Positions 44,951 through 53,977 are shown, numbered from the stretch's first letter. The stretch: DNA of 64,000 nucleotides from Bradyrhizobium manausense (GCF_018130615.1 NZ_JAFCKB010000005.1:371246-435245), one strand, 5' to 3'. Program-made: numbers and translations. The notes: a model not told the origin generated them from the sequence alone.

Positions 44951-46225
44951 ATGAACAACAACACGATCGGCATCCGCGACAGATCTGCGAAGACCACACG
45001 CCGCCGCTTCCTGCAAGGTGGCAGCGCCGCAGTGGGCGGCGTCGTGATCGGAGCCGATGGATCGGCTGCCGCGGATACGGAAAACCTTCCGCCGAATGTT
45101 CCGGATTGGATGAAGGCACCGGGCGATCCGATGGGGAGCCAGCCCTATGGCGCGCCCTCGCCGTTCGAGAAGGGCGTCGTCAAGAACATCTCGAAGAGCC
45201 TCAAGCAGTACATCTCCGCGTCCGGCCGGACGCCATTGCAGGAACTCGACGGCATCATCACGCCCAATGGGCTGTTTTATGAGCGGCATCATGGCGGTGT
45301 TCCGACCATCGATCCGGCGCAGCACCGCTTGATGCTGCACGGCCTCGTCGAACGGCTCTTGATCTTCACCGTGGACGATCTGCGGCGGTTTCCATCGGAG
45401 TCGCGCATCCACTTTCTCGAGTGCTCCGGCAATCCCGGTTACGCCAAGCCCTACGGCAAGACGGCCTCGGATCTCGTCGGTCTCCTGAGCTGCGCCGAAT
45501 GGACGGGCGTCAGTCTGAAGCTGGTGCTCCAGGAGGCCGGGCTGAAGCCGGAAGCCAAATGGATCATTGCTGAAGGCGCCGATGCCGCAGCACTGACCCG
45601 GAGCATTCCCATCGAGAAGTGTCTCGATGACGCTATGCTTGTCTATAGCCAGAATGGTGAGAGGCTTCGGCCCCAGCAGGGCTATCCGTTGCGGCTGCTT
45701 CTGCCGGGTTTCGAGGGCAACATGAACGTGAAGTGGTTGAGGCGCCTGCATGTGACGGCAGAGCCTGCTTATTCGCGCGAGGAGACCTCGAAATATACCG
45801 ACCTGCTGCCGGACGGCACGGCACGCGAGTTCTCCTTCTACATGGAAGCGAAGTCGATCATCACGCGCCCGTCGGGCGGCCAGCGTCTGAGCGTACCCGG
45901 CTTCCACGAAATCACCGGCATCGCCTGGAGTGGCCACGGCAAGATCAAGCGCGTCGAGGTGTCCGTCGATGATGGGAAGAGCTGGCAGGATGCGCGATTG
46001 CAGGAGCCGGTGTTGACGCGCGCTCTGACGCGCTTCCGCCTGCCTTGGCAATGGGACGGGAGCCCTGCGGTGATCCAGAGCCGCGCGACCGACGAGACCG
46101 GTTATGTGCAGCCGACGCTTGCGGAGCTGCTTGCGATACGTGGCGAGAATTATTTCTACCACAACAATGCGATCTGGCCCTGGCGCATCGCGGCCGACGG
46201 CGAGGTGACCAATGCATTGGCGTGA
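44951..46225 (+). CDS. soxC: Sulfane dehydrogenase molybdopterin subunit SoxC
   Basis: This 424-aa periplasmic protein has a Tat signal (TTRRRFLQGGSAAVGG) and the sulfite-oxidase fold. The molybdenum-binding Cys is in FLECSGNPGYAKP. The second, immunoglobulin-like domain (GIAWSGHGKIKRVEVSVDDG) is the dimer domain of this family. SoxC with SoxD oxidises protein-bound sulfane sulfur. Its stop overlaps soxD by 14 bases. Other sox genes are absent here. Confidence 0.88.
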   Translation: MNNNTIGIRDRSAKTTRRRFLQGGSAAVGGVVIGADGSAAADTENLPPNVPDWMKAPGDPMGSQPYGAPSPFEKGVVKNISKSLKQYISASGRTPLQELDGIITPNGLFYERHHGGVPTIDPAQHRLMLHGLVERLLIFTVDDLRRFPSESRIHFLECSGNPGYAKPYGKTASDLVGLLSCAEWTGVSLKLVLQEAGLKPEAKWIIAEGADAAALTRSIPIEKCLDDAMLVYSQNGERLRPQQGYPLRLLLPGFEGNMNVKWLRRLHVTAEPAYSREETSKYTDLLPDGTAREFSFYMEAKSIITRPSGGQRLSVPGFHEITGIAWSGHGKIKRVEVSVDDGKSWQDARLQEPVLTRALTRFRLPWQWDGSPAVIQSRATDETGYVQPTLAELLAIRGENYFYHNNAIWPWRIAADGEVTNALA

Positions 46226-46754
46226 GATCTGCGGCGTCGCCTTCGCGATCTTGTTTGGCATCGGGGCAAACGAAGCGCAGGCGCAAAGCGCCTACGGCAT
46301 CGGCCGGCCGGCGACGGCGGCCGAGATCGCCGGCTGGAATATCGATGTCGGGCGCGATGGCAGCAATCTGCCGAAGGGAAGCGGGTCGGTCGCTCATGGA
46401 CGCGAGCTGTTCGCCCAGCAATGTGCGTCATGTCATGGCGAGAAAGGAGAGGGCGGCGTCGGCGATCGCTTGGTCGGCGGACAGGGTACGATCGGGACCG
46501 CCAAGCCGATCCGCACCGTCGGAAGCTATTGGCCCTATGCGCCGACGTTGTTCGACTATATCCGGCGCGCCATGCCGCAGAATGCGCCGCAGTCGCTGAG
46601 CGACGAGGACGTCTACGCGGTGTCGGCTTATGTCTTGAGCCTGAATGGGCTGGTGGGAGCAGACGCAACGCTCGATGCCAAATCGCTGGCGGCGATCAAG
46701 ATGCCAAACCGCGACAAGTTCGTCGGCGATGCGCGGCCCGACGTGAAGCATTGA
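46212..46754 (+). CDS. soxD: c-type cytochrome subunit SoxD
   Basis: This 180-aa protein has a signal peptide and one heme site CASCH near residue 72, with a Met in RRAMPQNAPQSLSDEDVYA as the sixth ligand. The layout (YGIGRPATAAEIAGWNIDV near the N-terminus) matches SoxD-type cytochromes. It takes electrons from SoxC. The usual second heme domain is absent. Confidence 0.85.
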   Translation: MHWREICGVAFAILFGIGANEAQAQSAYGIGRPATAAEIAGWNIDVGRDGSNLPKGSGSVAHGRELFAQQCASCHGEKGEGGVGDRLVGGQGTIGTAKPIRTVGSYWPYAPTLFDYIRRAMPQNAPQSLSDEDVYAVSAYVLSLNGLVGADATLDAKSLAAIKMPNRDKFVGDARPDVKH

Positions 46755-46868
46755 GGAAATGGTGTCCTGGTTCCCGCGCATCGGGCCGGAACTCGCTTGC
46801 TCCATGGGCGGAACTCGGCGGCCCATTGCAGCGTTATCCCGCGAGAGGACAGAGGTGCGGATTATTCT

Positions 46869-47153
46869 ATGGCAACAGATCGTTTCGCAAACTCCATTTC
46901 CATGGCGCTTCGGCACCCCGGCGTGATCGCGATGATCGTGGCTGTCGTAACGATTGCTGCGATGCTGATTGTCGACCACGGGCCTTGGAGCCGCGCAAAG
47001 ACCCAGCCGGCTCATGTCGCGATGTTCGCAACCACGGGTGAAGCCGCCAGGGCGGCGGGCGCCCAGGTGCTTCCGACCGAACCAAAATCGCCGATCGAGC
47101 CTGCGCGGCCGGGGCCAAAAACATCCCCGACCATCAATCCGGTGTCGCCGTAA
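46869..47153 (+). CDS. Small single-pass membrane protein of unknown function
   Basis: This 94-aa protein has one membrane helix (VIAMIVAVVTIAAMLIVDHG) and a Pro/Thr-rich tail. It follows soxD but with 115 bases between, so linkage is uncertain. Confidence 0.5.
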   Translation: MATDRFANSISMALRHPGVIAMIVAVVTIAAMLIVDHGPWSRAKTQPAHVAMFATTGEAARAAGAQVLPTEPKSPIEPARPGPKTSPTINPVSP

Positions 47154-47156
47154 GTC

Positions 47157-48368
47157 TCAATTCTTGCGGCCGTAGTTGAGAAGTCCGCCTGTCGCCTTGG
47201 GCGGATGGGCGCGCAGCGCATCTTCGTTTGGCTCAGTGCCCCAGCCGGGCCGATCCGGGATGATCAGATGGCCGTTCGCAATCTCCGGTTCATGCGTGAA
47301 CAACTCGCGGTCCCAGGCGAGCCGGTCGATGTCGATTTCCATGATGCGCAGGTTCGGCACCGCCGCACAGAAGTGCGCGTTCATCATCGAGCAGAGATGG
47401 CCATAGAAATTATGCGGCGCGACGTTGACCTCGAAGGCTTCGGCGGCCGAGGCGATCTTCATGGACTGCCACACGCCATTCCAGGGCGTGTCGATGATCG
47501 CGACGTCCATGGCCTGCTCGTGGAAATAGGGCAGGAATTCACGCAGGCCCAAGAGCGTCTCGCAAGACGAGATCGGATGCGGGCTCTGCCTGCGGATATA
47601 CCCGAGGGCCTGCGGATTGAAGCTGTCGATCTCGATCCAGAACATGTCGAGATCGGCGATCGTGCGCAGGATCTTCAGGTAGCCTTCGGTCTTGGCGTTG
47701 AAGTTGCAGTCGAGCAGGATGTCGACGTCGGGACCGGCGCCGTCGCGGATCGCTTCGAGATGCATGTGCAGGTCGCGCAGGATCTTGCGGTCGACATTGA
47801 TCTCGGGCGCGAACGGCGTGCCGAAGCCGGGCCGCCAGCCGGTGGGCTTGCCGTCGTCGTAAGAGAAGATGTTGGTCTTGAGGGCGGTGAATTTCTTCTC
47901 GCGGACCTCGCGGCCCATCGCCTTGACGCCGTCGAGGTTTTCGATCGGCGGCTTGTACCAGGAGGGATGATTGATCCGCCAGGTCGCACAATGCGACCAG
48001 TAAACCCGAACCCGGTCTCGGATCTTGCCGCCGAGAAGCTCGTAGCAGGGGACGCCGAGACACTTGGCTTTGGCATCCAGCAATGCGTTCTCGATCGCAC
48101 CGAGCGCTTGGGCCACCACGCCGCCGGCGGCGGGGCGCGTGGCGGCGAACAACTCGGCATGGATGCGCTCGTGCTGGAAGACGTTCTGCCCGATCACACG
48201 GGCGGACAGCCGCTGGATTGCGGCGCCGACGCCGGGCGAGCCAAAGCCCTCGTCGAACTCGCTCCAGCCGACGACGCCGTCTTCCGTCGTCACCTTGACG
48301 AAGTGGTAGTTTCTCCAGCCGGCGTCGCAGGCGAGGATCTCGAGGCTTGTTGCTCTTGATTTGGTCAT
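47157..48368 (-). CDS. Enolase-superfamily enzyme (mandelate racemase/muconate lactonizing type)
   Basis: This 403-aa protein has the alpha/beta N-cap and TIM barrel of the family. Metal ligands are seen as Asp in LLDCNFN, Glu in FWIEIDS and Glu in SSCETLLG. A Lys in ALKTNIFSY and a His in VAPHNFYGH are candidate bases. GGGAG precedes the ATG at 48368. The substrate is probably a sugar acid but cannot be fixed from sequence. Confidence 0.8.
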   Translation of the reverse strand: MTKSRATSLEILACDAGWRNYHFVKVTTEDGVVGWSEFDEGFGSPGVGAAIQRLSARVIGQNVFQHERIHAELFAATRPAAGGVVAQALGAIENALLDAKAKCLGVPCYELLGGKIRDRVRVYWSHCATWRINHPSWYKPPIENLDGVKAMGREVREKKFTALKTNIFSYDDGKPTGWRPGFGTPFAPEINVDRKILRDLHMHLEAIRDGAGPDVDILLDCNFNAKTEGYLKILRTIADLDMFWIEIDSFNPQALGYIRRQSPHPISSCETLLGLREFLPYFHEQAMDVAIIDTPWNGVWQSMKIASAAEAFEVNVAPHNFYGHLCSMMNAHFCAAVPNLRIMEIDIDRLAWDRELFTHEPEIANGHLIIPDRPGWGTEPNEDALRAHPPKATGGLLNYGRKN

Positions 48369-48588
48369 ATCGCTCCCTGTCGCCCGGCCGGGCATTATTG
48401 GTTTTGTGTTCCGGGTCGCAAGCCCGAGCCAGCCATAATTGTTAGGCTAACGACGGGGCGTCGTGAAGCCTGCAAACGCTTGGCTGGGTGTCGATTTCGG
48501 TGGCTTGAATGGAAGACCCGCAGAATCGGCGGGACAACCGCTGCGCAATTTGCGCCAAGGAAGCCCTGCGGATTCGATCGCGCTCTGG

Positions 48589-49908
48589 CTAGCCGATGAC
48601 GGACGAGCCCAGCAAAGCGAGGACGGCCAGCGCCATCAGCGCAGTGCCGAGCCATCCCAGTGCGATGAGCTGCGATCGGGCCTTGAAGCGCCCCATGATC
48701 GCTCCGTTGGAGACGATCAGCATCATCATCGCCATGATGGGGACGGCAACGATGCCGTTGAGCACTGCGCTCCATACCAGCATGTGAATGGAGTCGATTC
48801 CGGTGAAGCCGAGGCCGAAGCCGATGATGGTTGCGGCTGCGATGATGGTGTAGAAGCCGACCGCCTTCTCGGGCTTTGCTTCCAGCGTGGCGCGCCAGCC
48901 GAAGATCTCGGCCACGCCGTAAGCCGCCGAGCCGGCCAGCACCGGGATCGCCAAAAGACCCGTGCCGATGATGCCGAGCGCAAACAATGCGAAGGTGAAG
49001 TCGCCGGCGAGCGGCTTCAGCGCTTCGGCCGCCTGCGTCGCCGAGCTGATGTTGGTGACGCCGTTGGCGTTCAGCACCGTGGCCGTGGTCAGGATGATGA
49101 AGAAGGCAATGCCGTTCGAGAGCAGCATGCCGAGGGTCGTGTCGACCTTCATGCGCGTGAGCTCGGGATCGCCGCCGCGTCGCGTCTCCTCGCGCAGCGG
49201 CTTGTCGCGCTGGCCGAGATTCATCTCCTCGACTTCCTGCGAGGCCTGCCAGAAGAACAAATAGGGGCTGATGGTGGTGCCGAGGACAGCGACCACCATC
49301 ATGAAATAATCGGCGCTGACATTCACCTTCGGCCACACTGCGGCGAGCAGCGCGGTGCTCCAGGGGATTTGTACGGTGAAGGCGGTCGCGACATAGGCAA
49401 AGAGGGTCAAAGTCAAGAATTTCAGCACGGGCGCGTAGCGGCGATAGGGCAGGAAGATCTGCAGCAGGGTCGAGCCGGCCGCGAAGATCAACGCATGCTC
49501 GTGGTTGAGTCCGCCGATAACGAGTGAAAGTGCCTCCGCCATCGCGGCAATGTCGGCGGCGATGTTGAAGGTGTTCGCGGCAACCAGCAACGCCACAAGC
49601 CCCAGCACCAGCCAGCGGGGGACAATCTTCATCACATTGGCAGCCAACCCTTTGCCAGTGACCCGGCCGATCTGCGCACTCACGAGCTGAATCGCGATCA
49701 TGAATGGCGTGGTCAGGAAGACCGTCCAGAGCAGCCCGTAGCCGAACTGTGCGCCGGCCTGGGAATAGGTGGCGATGCCCGACGGATCATCGTCGGCTGC
49801 TCCCGTGATCAGGCCCGGCCCCAGGCGTTGCAGCAGCGTCAGTGCCGGCCTGGTCGGTGCAGCGAGCTCGTCGTGCCTGGAGGCTTGAAGTTTGGATCGG
49901 TTAGACAG
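48589..49908 (-). CDS. NRAMP-like divalent metal transporter with probable CTG start
   Basis: This 439-aa membrane protein is NRAMP-related. The TM1 motif reads ADDDPSGIATYSQ instead of the canonical DPGN, and TM6 reads GTTISPYLFFWQ instead of GxxxMPH. Those changes recall the NRAMP-related magnesium transporter (NRMT) branch. No ATG, GTG or TTG opens the frame before residue 70; the first helix would be lost from an ATG at 49701. A CTG at 49906-49908 with GGAAGG six bases upstream gives a full-length protein. Confidence 0.78.
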   Translation of the reverse strand: MSNRSKLQASRHDELAAPTRPALTLLQRLGPGLITGAADDDPSGIATYSQAGAQFGYGLLWTVFLTTPFMIAIQLVSAQIGRVTGKGLAANVMKIVPRWLVLGLVALLVAANTFNIAADIAAMAEALSLVIGGLNHEHALIFAAGSTLLQIFLPYRRYAPVLKFLTLTLFAYVATAFTVQIPWSTALLAAVWPKVNVSADYFMMVVAVLGTTISPYLFFWQASQEVEEMNLGQRDKPLREETRRGGDPELTRMKVDTTLGMLLSNGIAFFIILTTATVLNANGVTNISSATQAAEALKPLAGDFTFALFALGIIGTGLLAIPVLAGSAAYGVAEIFGWRATLEAKPEKAVGFYTIIAAATIIGFGLGFTGIDSIHMLVWSAVLNGIVAVPIMAMMMLIVSNGAIMGRFKARSQLIALGWLGTALMALAVLALLGSSVIG

Positions 49909-50067
49909 GACTGACCTTCCGGAAATTGCGAATTCAATGCTTAAGCACGAACGGAGCCGTAAAGTTCCTCGGCCTGCGACGTGCCGCCGTCATCGTGTGC
50001 GGGGCCTTCCCGCTGCGCTGCGCGCGACGCTCTTGCATTTAGCACGCCTAGATTGTAGTGAGCGGTC

Positions 50068-50760
50068 ATGCACCATCGCCTGATGCTCACTGAAGTCGAT
50101 CCGCTCGCGGGAGATCAAGCGGCCGCATTGGTGCGCGACGGTTATCTCCTGCTCCGTGGTGCCGTGCCGGTGGCCTGGCGCGATATGCTGCGGGCCGCCT
50201 TCGACGCCGGTGTGGGCAGCAGCGACCAATGGTCGGCCCCCCGCGGGGGCGGCTGGCGCCATGCGCTGCTCGATCTGGATCCAACAGTGCAGCGAACCTG
50301 TCGTCTGCCGTCCCTGCTGGCGGTGGGAGCCGAAATACTGGCCGGTCCGTTCTTTCTGACTCAGGTTGAGGGGCGCGAGCCGCTGCCCGGCGAAGGCCAC
50401 CAGCCACTGCACCGCGATGGTGCGGGCGCCAAGGCCGTCTCCGCCTTGGTCTTCCTCGACGCCTACGGACCGGACAACGGCGCCACACGCGTCGTTCCGC
50501 GCCATCTCGACCGCGGCGAGCCCGACGAAGCCTCGTCCCTGATCGTGGCGGGCGACGCGGGCGACATCCTGGTGTTCGACGCCGACTTGCCGCACGGGGC
50601 GACGCGTAACCGCTCCGGCGCGCGGCGGCGTTCATTGCTGCTAAGCTTCATGCAGGAGCGTCATCGGGCGAGCCAGGACGCTTGCCGCGCGATCCGTAAT
50701 GTACGCATGGATACCTCTGAGGTGTTTGTGCCCAGGGAGAGCGCTCGTCCGTTGCCTTAA
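50068..50760 (+). CDS. PhyH-type Fe(II)/2-oxoglutarate dioxygenase
   Basis: This 230-aa protein has the iron facial triad: His and Asp in QPLHRDGAGA, and a distal His in DLPHGATRNRSG followed by the 2-oxoglutarate-binding Arg. It belongs to the phytanoyl-CoA dioxygenase family. Its stop overlaps that of the convergent regulator gene by 4 bases. Confidence 0.75.
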   Translation: MHHRLMLTEVDPLAGDQAAALVRDGYLLLRGAVPVAWRDMLRAAFDAGVGSSDQWSAPRGGGWRHALLDLDPTVQRTCRLPSLLAVGAEILAGPFFLTQVEGREPLPGEGHQPLHRDGAGAKAVSALVFLDAYGPDNGATRVVPRHLDRGEPDEASSLIVAGDAGDILVFDADLPHGATRNRSGARRRSLLLSFMQERHRASQDACRAIRNVRMDTSEVFVPRESARPLP

Positions 50761-51497
50761 GGCGAGGGCGACAAATGCAAATAGCGCCCGTCGAACTGGG
50801 CGAGCTCCTGGAGCTTGTGCTCGTTGAGAATTCTCACAGTGCCGCGCTGAAGCTCCAGAACGCCGTCGATGCGCAGCTCGCGCAGAATGCGGTTGGTGTG
50901 AACGCTCGTCACACCCATGGCTTCGCCGAACTGCTCCTGCGTCAGCGGGATTGCGAAGGTGTTGTCGATCACCCGACCGATGAGGCGCAGCCGCTCGCGC
51001 AACTCGACGATCAGATGCGCAAGCCGGTTGTAGGTCGAGCGCTGGCCAACATTGACGATCCATTCCCGGGACACGGCGGCATCCACCAGCGTGTCGCGCC
51101 AGAACATGTCGCCGACACCCGGTCGCCGGCCAATGAGGTCGTTCAACGCCTTGTGGGCGATGAAGGCCAGCGTACAATCGGACAGCGCAATCAGGTCATG
51201 ATCGACGGTCGGAAAGTGCAGGTTCTGGAGATTGGGCAGATCGCCGGGAATGTGGATCGACAGGATCTGGCCCCGGCCGTCCGCGATCGTCTTGGAGCGG
51301 ACGCAGAACCCGTCGGCGATCAGGCAGCATTCGCTCGGCTCTTCGCCGTCGCGTAGCACGGTCTGGTTTTCGCGGTAGTGGCGAAGTGTGAACGGCAGCG
51401 CCGCGAGAGCTTGGAGATCCCTGTCGTCCGCACCGGTCGTCGTTTTCAGGCGCTGAAACAGCGGCGCCCAGATCATGTCGCTTGTCACGTCTCTCAT
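50757..51497 (-). CDS. Crp/Fnr-family transcriptional regulator
   Basis: This 246-aa protein has an N-terminal cyclic-nucleotide-binding-like beta roll and a C-terminal helix-turn-helix (LTQEQFGEAMGVTSVHTNRI). It lacks the FNR cysteine cluster. ATG at 51497 was kept; a Met at residue 8 is possible. Confidence 0.85.
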   Translation of the reverse strand: MRDVTSDMIWAPLFQRLKTTTGADDRDLQALAALPFTLRHYRENQTVLRDGEEPSECCLIADGFCVRSKTIADGRGQILSIHIPGDLPNLQNLHFPTVDHDLIALSDCTLAFIAHKALNDLIGRRPGVGDMFWRDTLVDAAVSREWIVNVGQRSTYNRLAHLIVELRERLRLIGRVIDNTFAIPLTQEQFGEAMGVTSVHTNRILRELRIDGVLELQRGTVRILNEHKLQELAQFDGRYLHLSPSP

Positions 51498-51854
51498 TCC
51501 CCCACGCGCCTGGGCGCGTGACGGCCAAAAAGCATAGACCCCAGCTTGCCGCTGATAACAAAGGTTAAATGATGGGCTCTCCGTTTCTCAACATTGTGGA
51601 CGACGCGTTATCAAAACAGGCGAACACAACAAATGTTAAGATATGCGGGCGCGGCGAGGCGCCGGACCTAACATTTGTCAAGTGAAGGCCCGGTCAGGGT
51701 CTGAAGCCGGTGTTGCGTGCGACAGGGCCAGTCCGCTTGGTGGCCGAGCCGGTTTTCCGAAGCGCGCGTTTCGTGAGCAAGCGTCGCGCCGCCGCTCCGC
51801 CTCGGAACGGCGGGGGCACGGTGGCGTTCTTCTGTCGTGAGGAGGACAATCGTG
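51498..51854. other. Intergenic region with a spaced inverted repeat
   Basis: The 357-bp gap upstream of the Crp-type gene and the DUF3606 gene has no gene. It contains ACAAATGTTA (51629-51638) and TAACATTTGT (51669-51678), exact complements 30 bases apart, with an AT-rich stretch on the Crp side. The rest shows nothing definite. Confidence 0.5.
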
Positions 51855-52028
51855 ATGGACCATCTGACGAAGCGCGAACAGCCGGACCGCAGCAAGATCA
51901 ACATGCACGAGGCCTGGGAGGTCAAGTACTGGACCCATGCGCTCGGTGTCTCCAGGGAGGAGCTGCAACAGGCCATCGACAAGGTCGGCAATTCGGCTGC
52001 CGCCGTTCGCAAGGAGCTGGCGGTGTGA
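51855..52028 (+). CDS. DUF3606-domain protein
   Basis: This 57-aa protein (DRSKINMHEAWEVKYWTHAL, then LGVSREELQQAIDKVGNSA) matches DUF3606. GGAGG precedes the ATG by nine bases. Function unknown. Confidence 0.75.
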   Translation: MDHLTKREQPDRSKINMHEAWEVKYWTHALGVSREELQQAIDKVGNSAAAVRKELAV

Positions 52029-52058
52029 GCTGGTCGCGGCGGTCCGTCTTCCTGCGTG

Positions 52059-52244
52059 CTACTTGACGCTGACGAACATGCCCCAGGCCGCGGCAAGGGC
52101 TGCCCCGGTGAAGACGATGATCGGGGTGTCGCAGAACGTACCGCCATAGCTGCACACGTCGGCGCCGAACTGGCCGAGCTCGTGACGGCCCGCCGAATAG
52201 AACACTCCTGAAAGTCCGAGCAATGCGGCGGCGACGTAATACAT
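52059..52244 (-). CDS. Small two-helix membrane protein
   Basis: This 61-aa protein (MYYVAAALLGLSGVFYSAG; second helix TPIIVFTGAALAAAWGMFV) has two hydrophobic stretches joined by a Cys-containing loop. Unknown. Confidence 0.55.
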   Translation of the reverse strand: MYYVAAALLGLSGVFYSAGRHELGQFGADVCSYGGTFCDTPIIVFTGAALAAAWGMFVSVK

Positions 52245-52413
52245 GGCTCCCTCACGTGAGAATGGACATGTGCCAGCATGGGGCGGAGAGATTTCATTCC
52301 GCCGAATCCGATTCGTCGCATTCAATTCAAGTTTGATCCTTTCGTTGAACCTGCGTCCCGTCCTGCGACACAAAGACAGGCAGAGCTGTTGCCGTGGCCA
52401 GCCGGAAGCTTGC

Positions 52414-52674
52414 ATGAACCCCGCTCTCGATCTGCTTTATCGCCTCGCAGCGATCGGAATCAGCATCTATTGGGCGCGCAAGGCCTGGTACGGCTATGTC
52501 GAGCGAAAGATCCTGTTCGTCAGCGATGACTGGCTGGACTGGTCGAGGTGGTCGCGGCAGGAGTTTTACCGGGACACCATGCCGATCCGGTACTGGATGC
52601 AGATGGGCGGCACGGCCTTCGGCTCGCTGCTATGTCTCGTTGGCGCGATCATCGGGTGGCAGCCGAACGGCTGA
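52414..52674 (+). CDS. Small membrane protein
   Basis: This 86-aa protein has an N-terminal helix (LLYRLAAIGISIYWARKA) and a C-terminal helix (FGSLLCLVGAIIGW), with a Trp-rich loop. Unknown. Confidence 0.5.
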   Translation: MNPALDLLYRLAAIGISIYWARKAWYGYVERKILFVSDDWLDWSRWSRQEFYRDTMPIRYWMQMGGTAFGSLLCLVGAIIGWQPNG

Positions 52675-52812
52675 GCGATCGGTATTCGTCCTTCAGGCCG
52701 GCGCGATGCGGCCTTCCATGACGACGAAACAGCTTTGAAACAGTCCTGAAACCAGATCGTCCTGAACTCCGCCGCCATTGGGCCCGACCAACGAAGCGAA
52801 AAGGAGACAGTC

Positions 52813-52917
52813 ATGATCCAGATTGGTTCGAAGGAAGAAGTCGCGTTGCTGCTGGCGCTGTTCGGGACGCATACCCAGCCCGTCCGGAAGCCGAAGCCGA
52901 AGTCGCCGCAAGGCTGA
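52813..52917 (+). CDS. 34-residue small protein
   Basis: The start is set by AAGGAG six bases before the ATG. The product is MIQIGSKEEVALLLALFGTH followed by a Lys/Pro-rich tail (KPKPKS). A short amphipathic helix and a cationic tail are all that is seen. It sits 9 bases before the next gene, suggesting a shared transcript. Confidence 0.5.
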   Translation: MIQIGSKEEVALLLALFGTHTQPVRKPKPKSPQG

Positions 52918-52926
52918 GATACGCCC

Positions 52927-53175
52927 ATGGCGGGTTTGGCCGATTGCCTGAGCTTTCTGCGTCTGCTGATCGCGCGGGGGGATCCGAAAGGTATCCCGCT
53001 GGCGACGGGCGCCATCGACGACTATCTGGCGATGGCACCTGTCAGTGCGCGCAGCCGTGGCCTGCGTGTGCTCCAGCAGGACGCGCTCGAGCTGCACGTC
53101 ACGTCCGTCGGCGTGCAGCGCTCGTTCGCCGAGACGGTGGATGCCTACATCGAGCGGAAGCTGGCCGAGGGGTGA
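52927..53175 (+). CDS. Small hypothetical protein
   Basis: This 82-aa protein (MAGLADCLSFLRLLIARGDP) is helical with no known domain. It directly follows the 34-aa gene. Confidence 0.5.
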   Translation: MAGLADCLSFLRLLIARGDPKGIPLATGAIDDYLAMAPVSARSRGLRVLQQDALELHVTSVGVQRSFAETVDAYIERKLAEG

Positions 53176-53283
53176 GGCGTTTCGAGCGCCTCGGCCGGCT
53201 CCGCAGGAGCTGGCATCTGTCTTGCTACGTCACGTCTTAATCCCGGCCCGGCCAATCGGGCCGTTTCAGATTGAGGCGATCAC

Positions 53284-53541
53284 ATGCAGTCCACGTCCCG
53301 TTTCGAAGCGACCGCGTCCTTGAAGCTCCACGCGCTGATCTCCGACCTGCACTGGCGGATCCAGATGCTGGAGAGCGACATTGCCGAGGAGGAGCGCAAT
53401 GCCGGCAATGCCGACCCCTTGAGTCCCACCTATTCGATGCTGGCGCTGACGTTGCGTGCGCGCCGGGACAATCTGCGGACCTCGATCGCCTTGCTCGAGG
53501 CACGGGTCGGGCGGACGGCGCAGGTGTCGCGGGCGGCGTAG
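53284..53541 (+). CDS. Small coiled-coil-like hypothetical protein
   Basis: This 85-aa protein has two helices (LKLHALISDLHWRIQMLESD and MLALTLRARRDNLRTSIALL) with heptad-like spacing. Unknown. Confidence 0.5.
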   Translation: MQSTSRFEATASLKLHALISDLHWRIQMLESDIAEEERNAGNADPLSPTYSMLALTLRARRDNLRTSIALLEARVGRTAQVSRAA

Positions 53542-53587
53542 CCGCGCCCGCGCTCTTCCCCCGCTCTCGCAGCAGCTCGCTTCCCGT

Positions 53588-53780
53588 CAGGCCTCGTGCG
53601 GCCGCGGTCCCCTCAACGAGCCGATCTTGCGGCCGAGCTGCCAGACTTCGACGTCGCCGCGTCGCGCGAACTGCTGTGCGTAGGCGAGGGCGGATATGTC
53701 GCTGGGAGAGCCTCGAACGCCTCGGCGGCGCGAAATACGCCGTTCTCGCCGACCAGATAGGCGCGGTATTGCTGCGTCAT
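53588..53780 (-). pseudogene. Frameshifted small gene
   Basis: Reading from an ATG at 53780 (overlapping the preceding gene's stop as ATGA) gives MTQQYRAYLVGENGVFRAAE. After about 26 codons the frame loses its protein-like pattern. From there the shifted frame continues ISALAYAQQFARRGDVEVWQ, ending SLRGPRPHEA and a stop at 53588. Both halves look like one small protein split by a single-base change, either a real mutation or a sequencing error. Confidence 0.6.
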
Positions 53781-53977
53781 GTCGGCGTGCTCAGGCCGGG
53801 CGAATGCAGCCAGGCATCGATCTGTATCGCCATCTCGTCCTGCCGCGCGCGGCGGAGCAGCATCTCGCGGCGGTGGCCCGGCGCGAGCGCGCGCGCCTGC
53901 TCGCGCAATTGCGCGGCTTCGTCTGCGAGCCTTTGGTGAAGTGTCTTGGTCTGCCTGAAACGACGCCGCTTCAACAT
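53777..53977 (-). CDS. Small basic helical protein
   Basis: This 66-aa protein (MLKRRRFRQTKTLHQRLADE) is Arg-rich and alpha-helical throughout. Its stop overlaps the start of the frameshifted gene, so the two were likely an operon. Confidence 0.55.
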   Translation of the reverse strand: MLKRRRFRQTKTLHQRLADEAAQLREQARALAPGHRREMLLRRARQDEMAIQIDAWLHSPGLSTPT

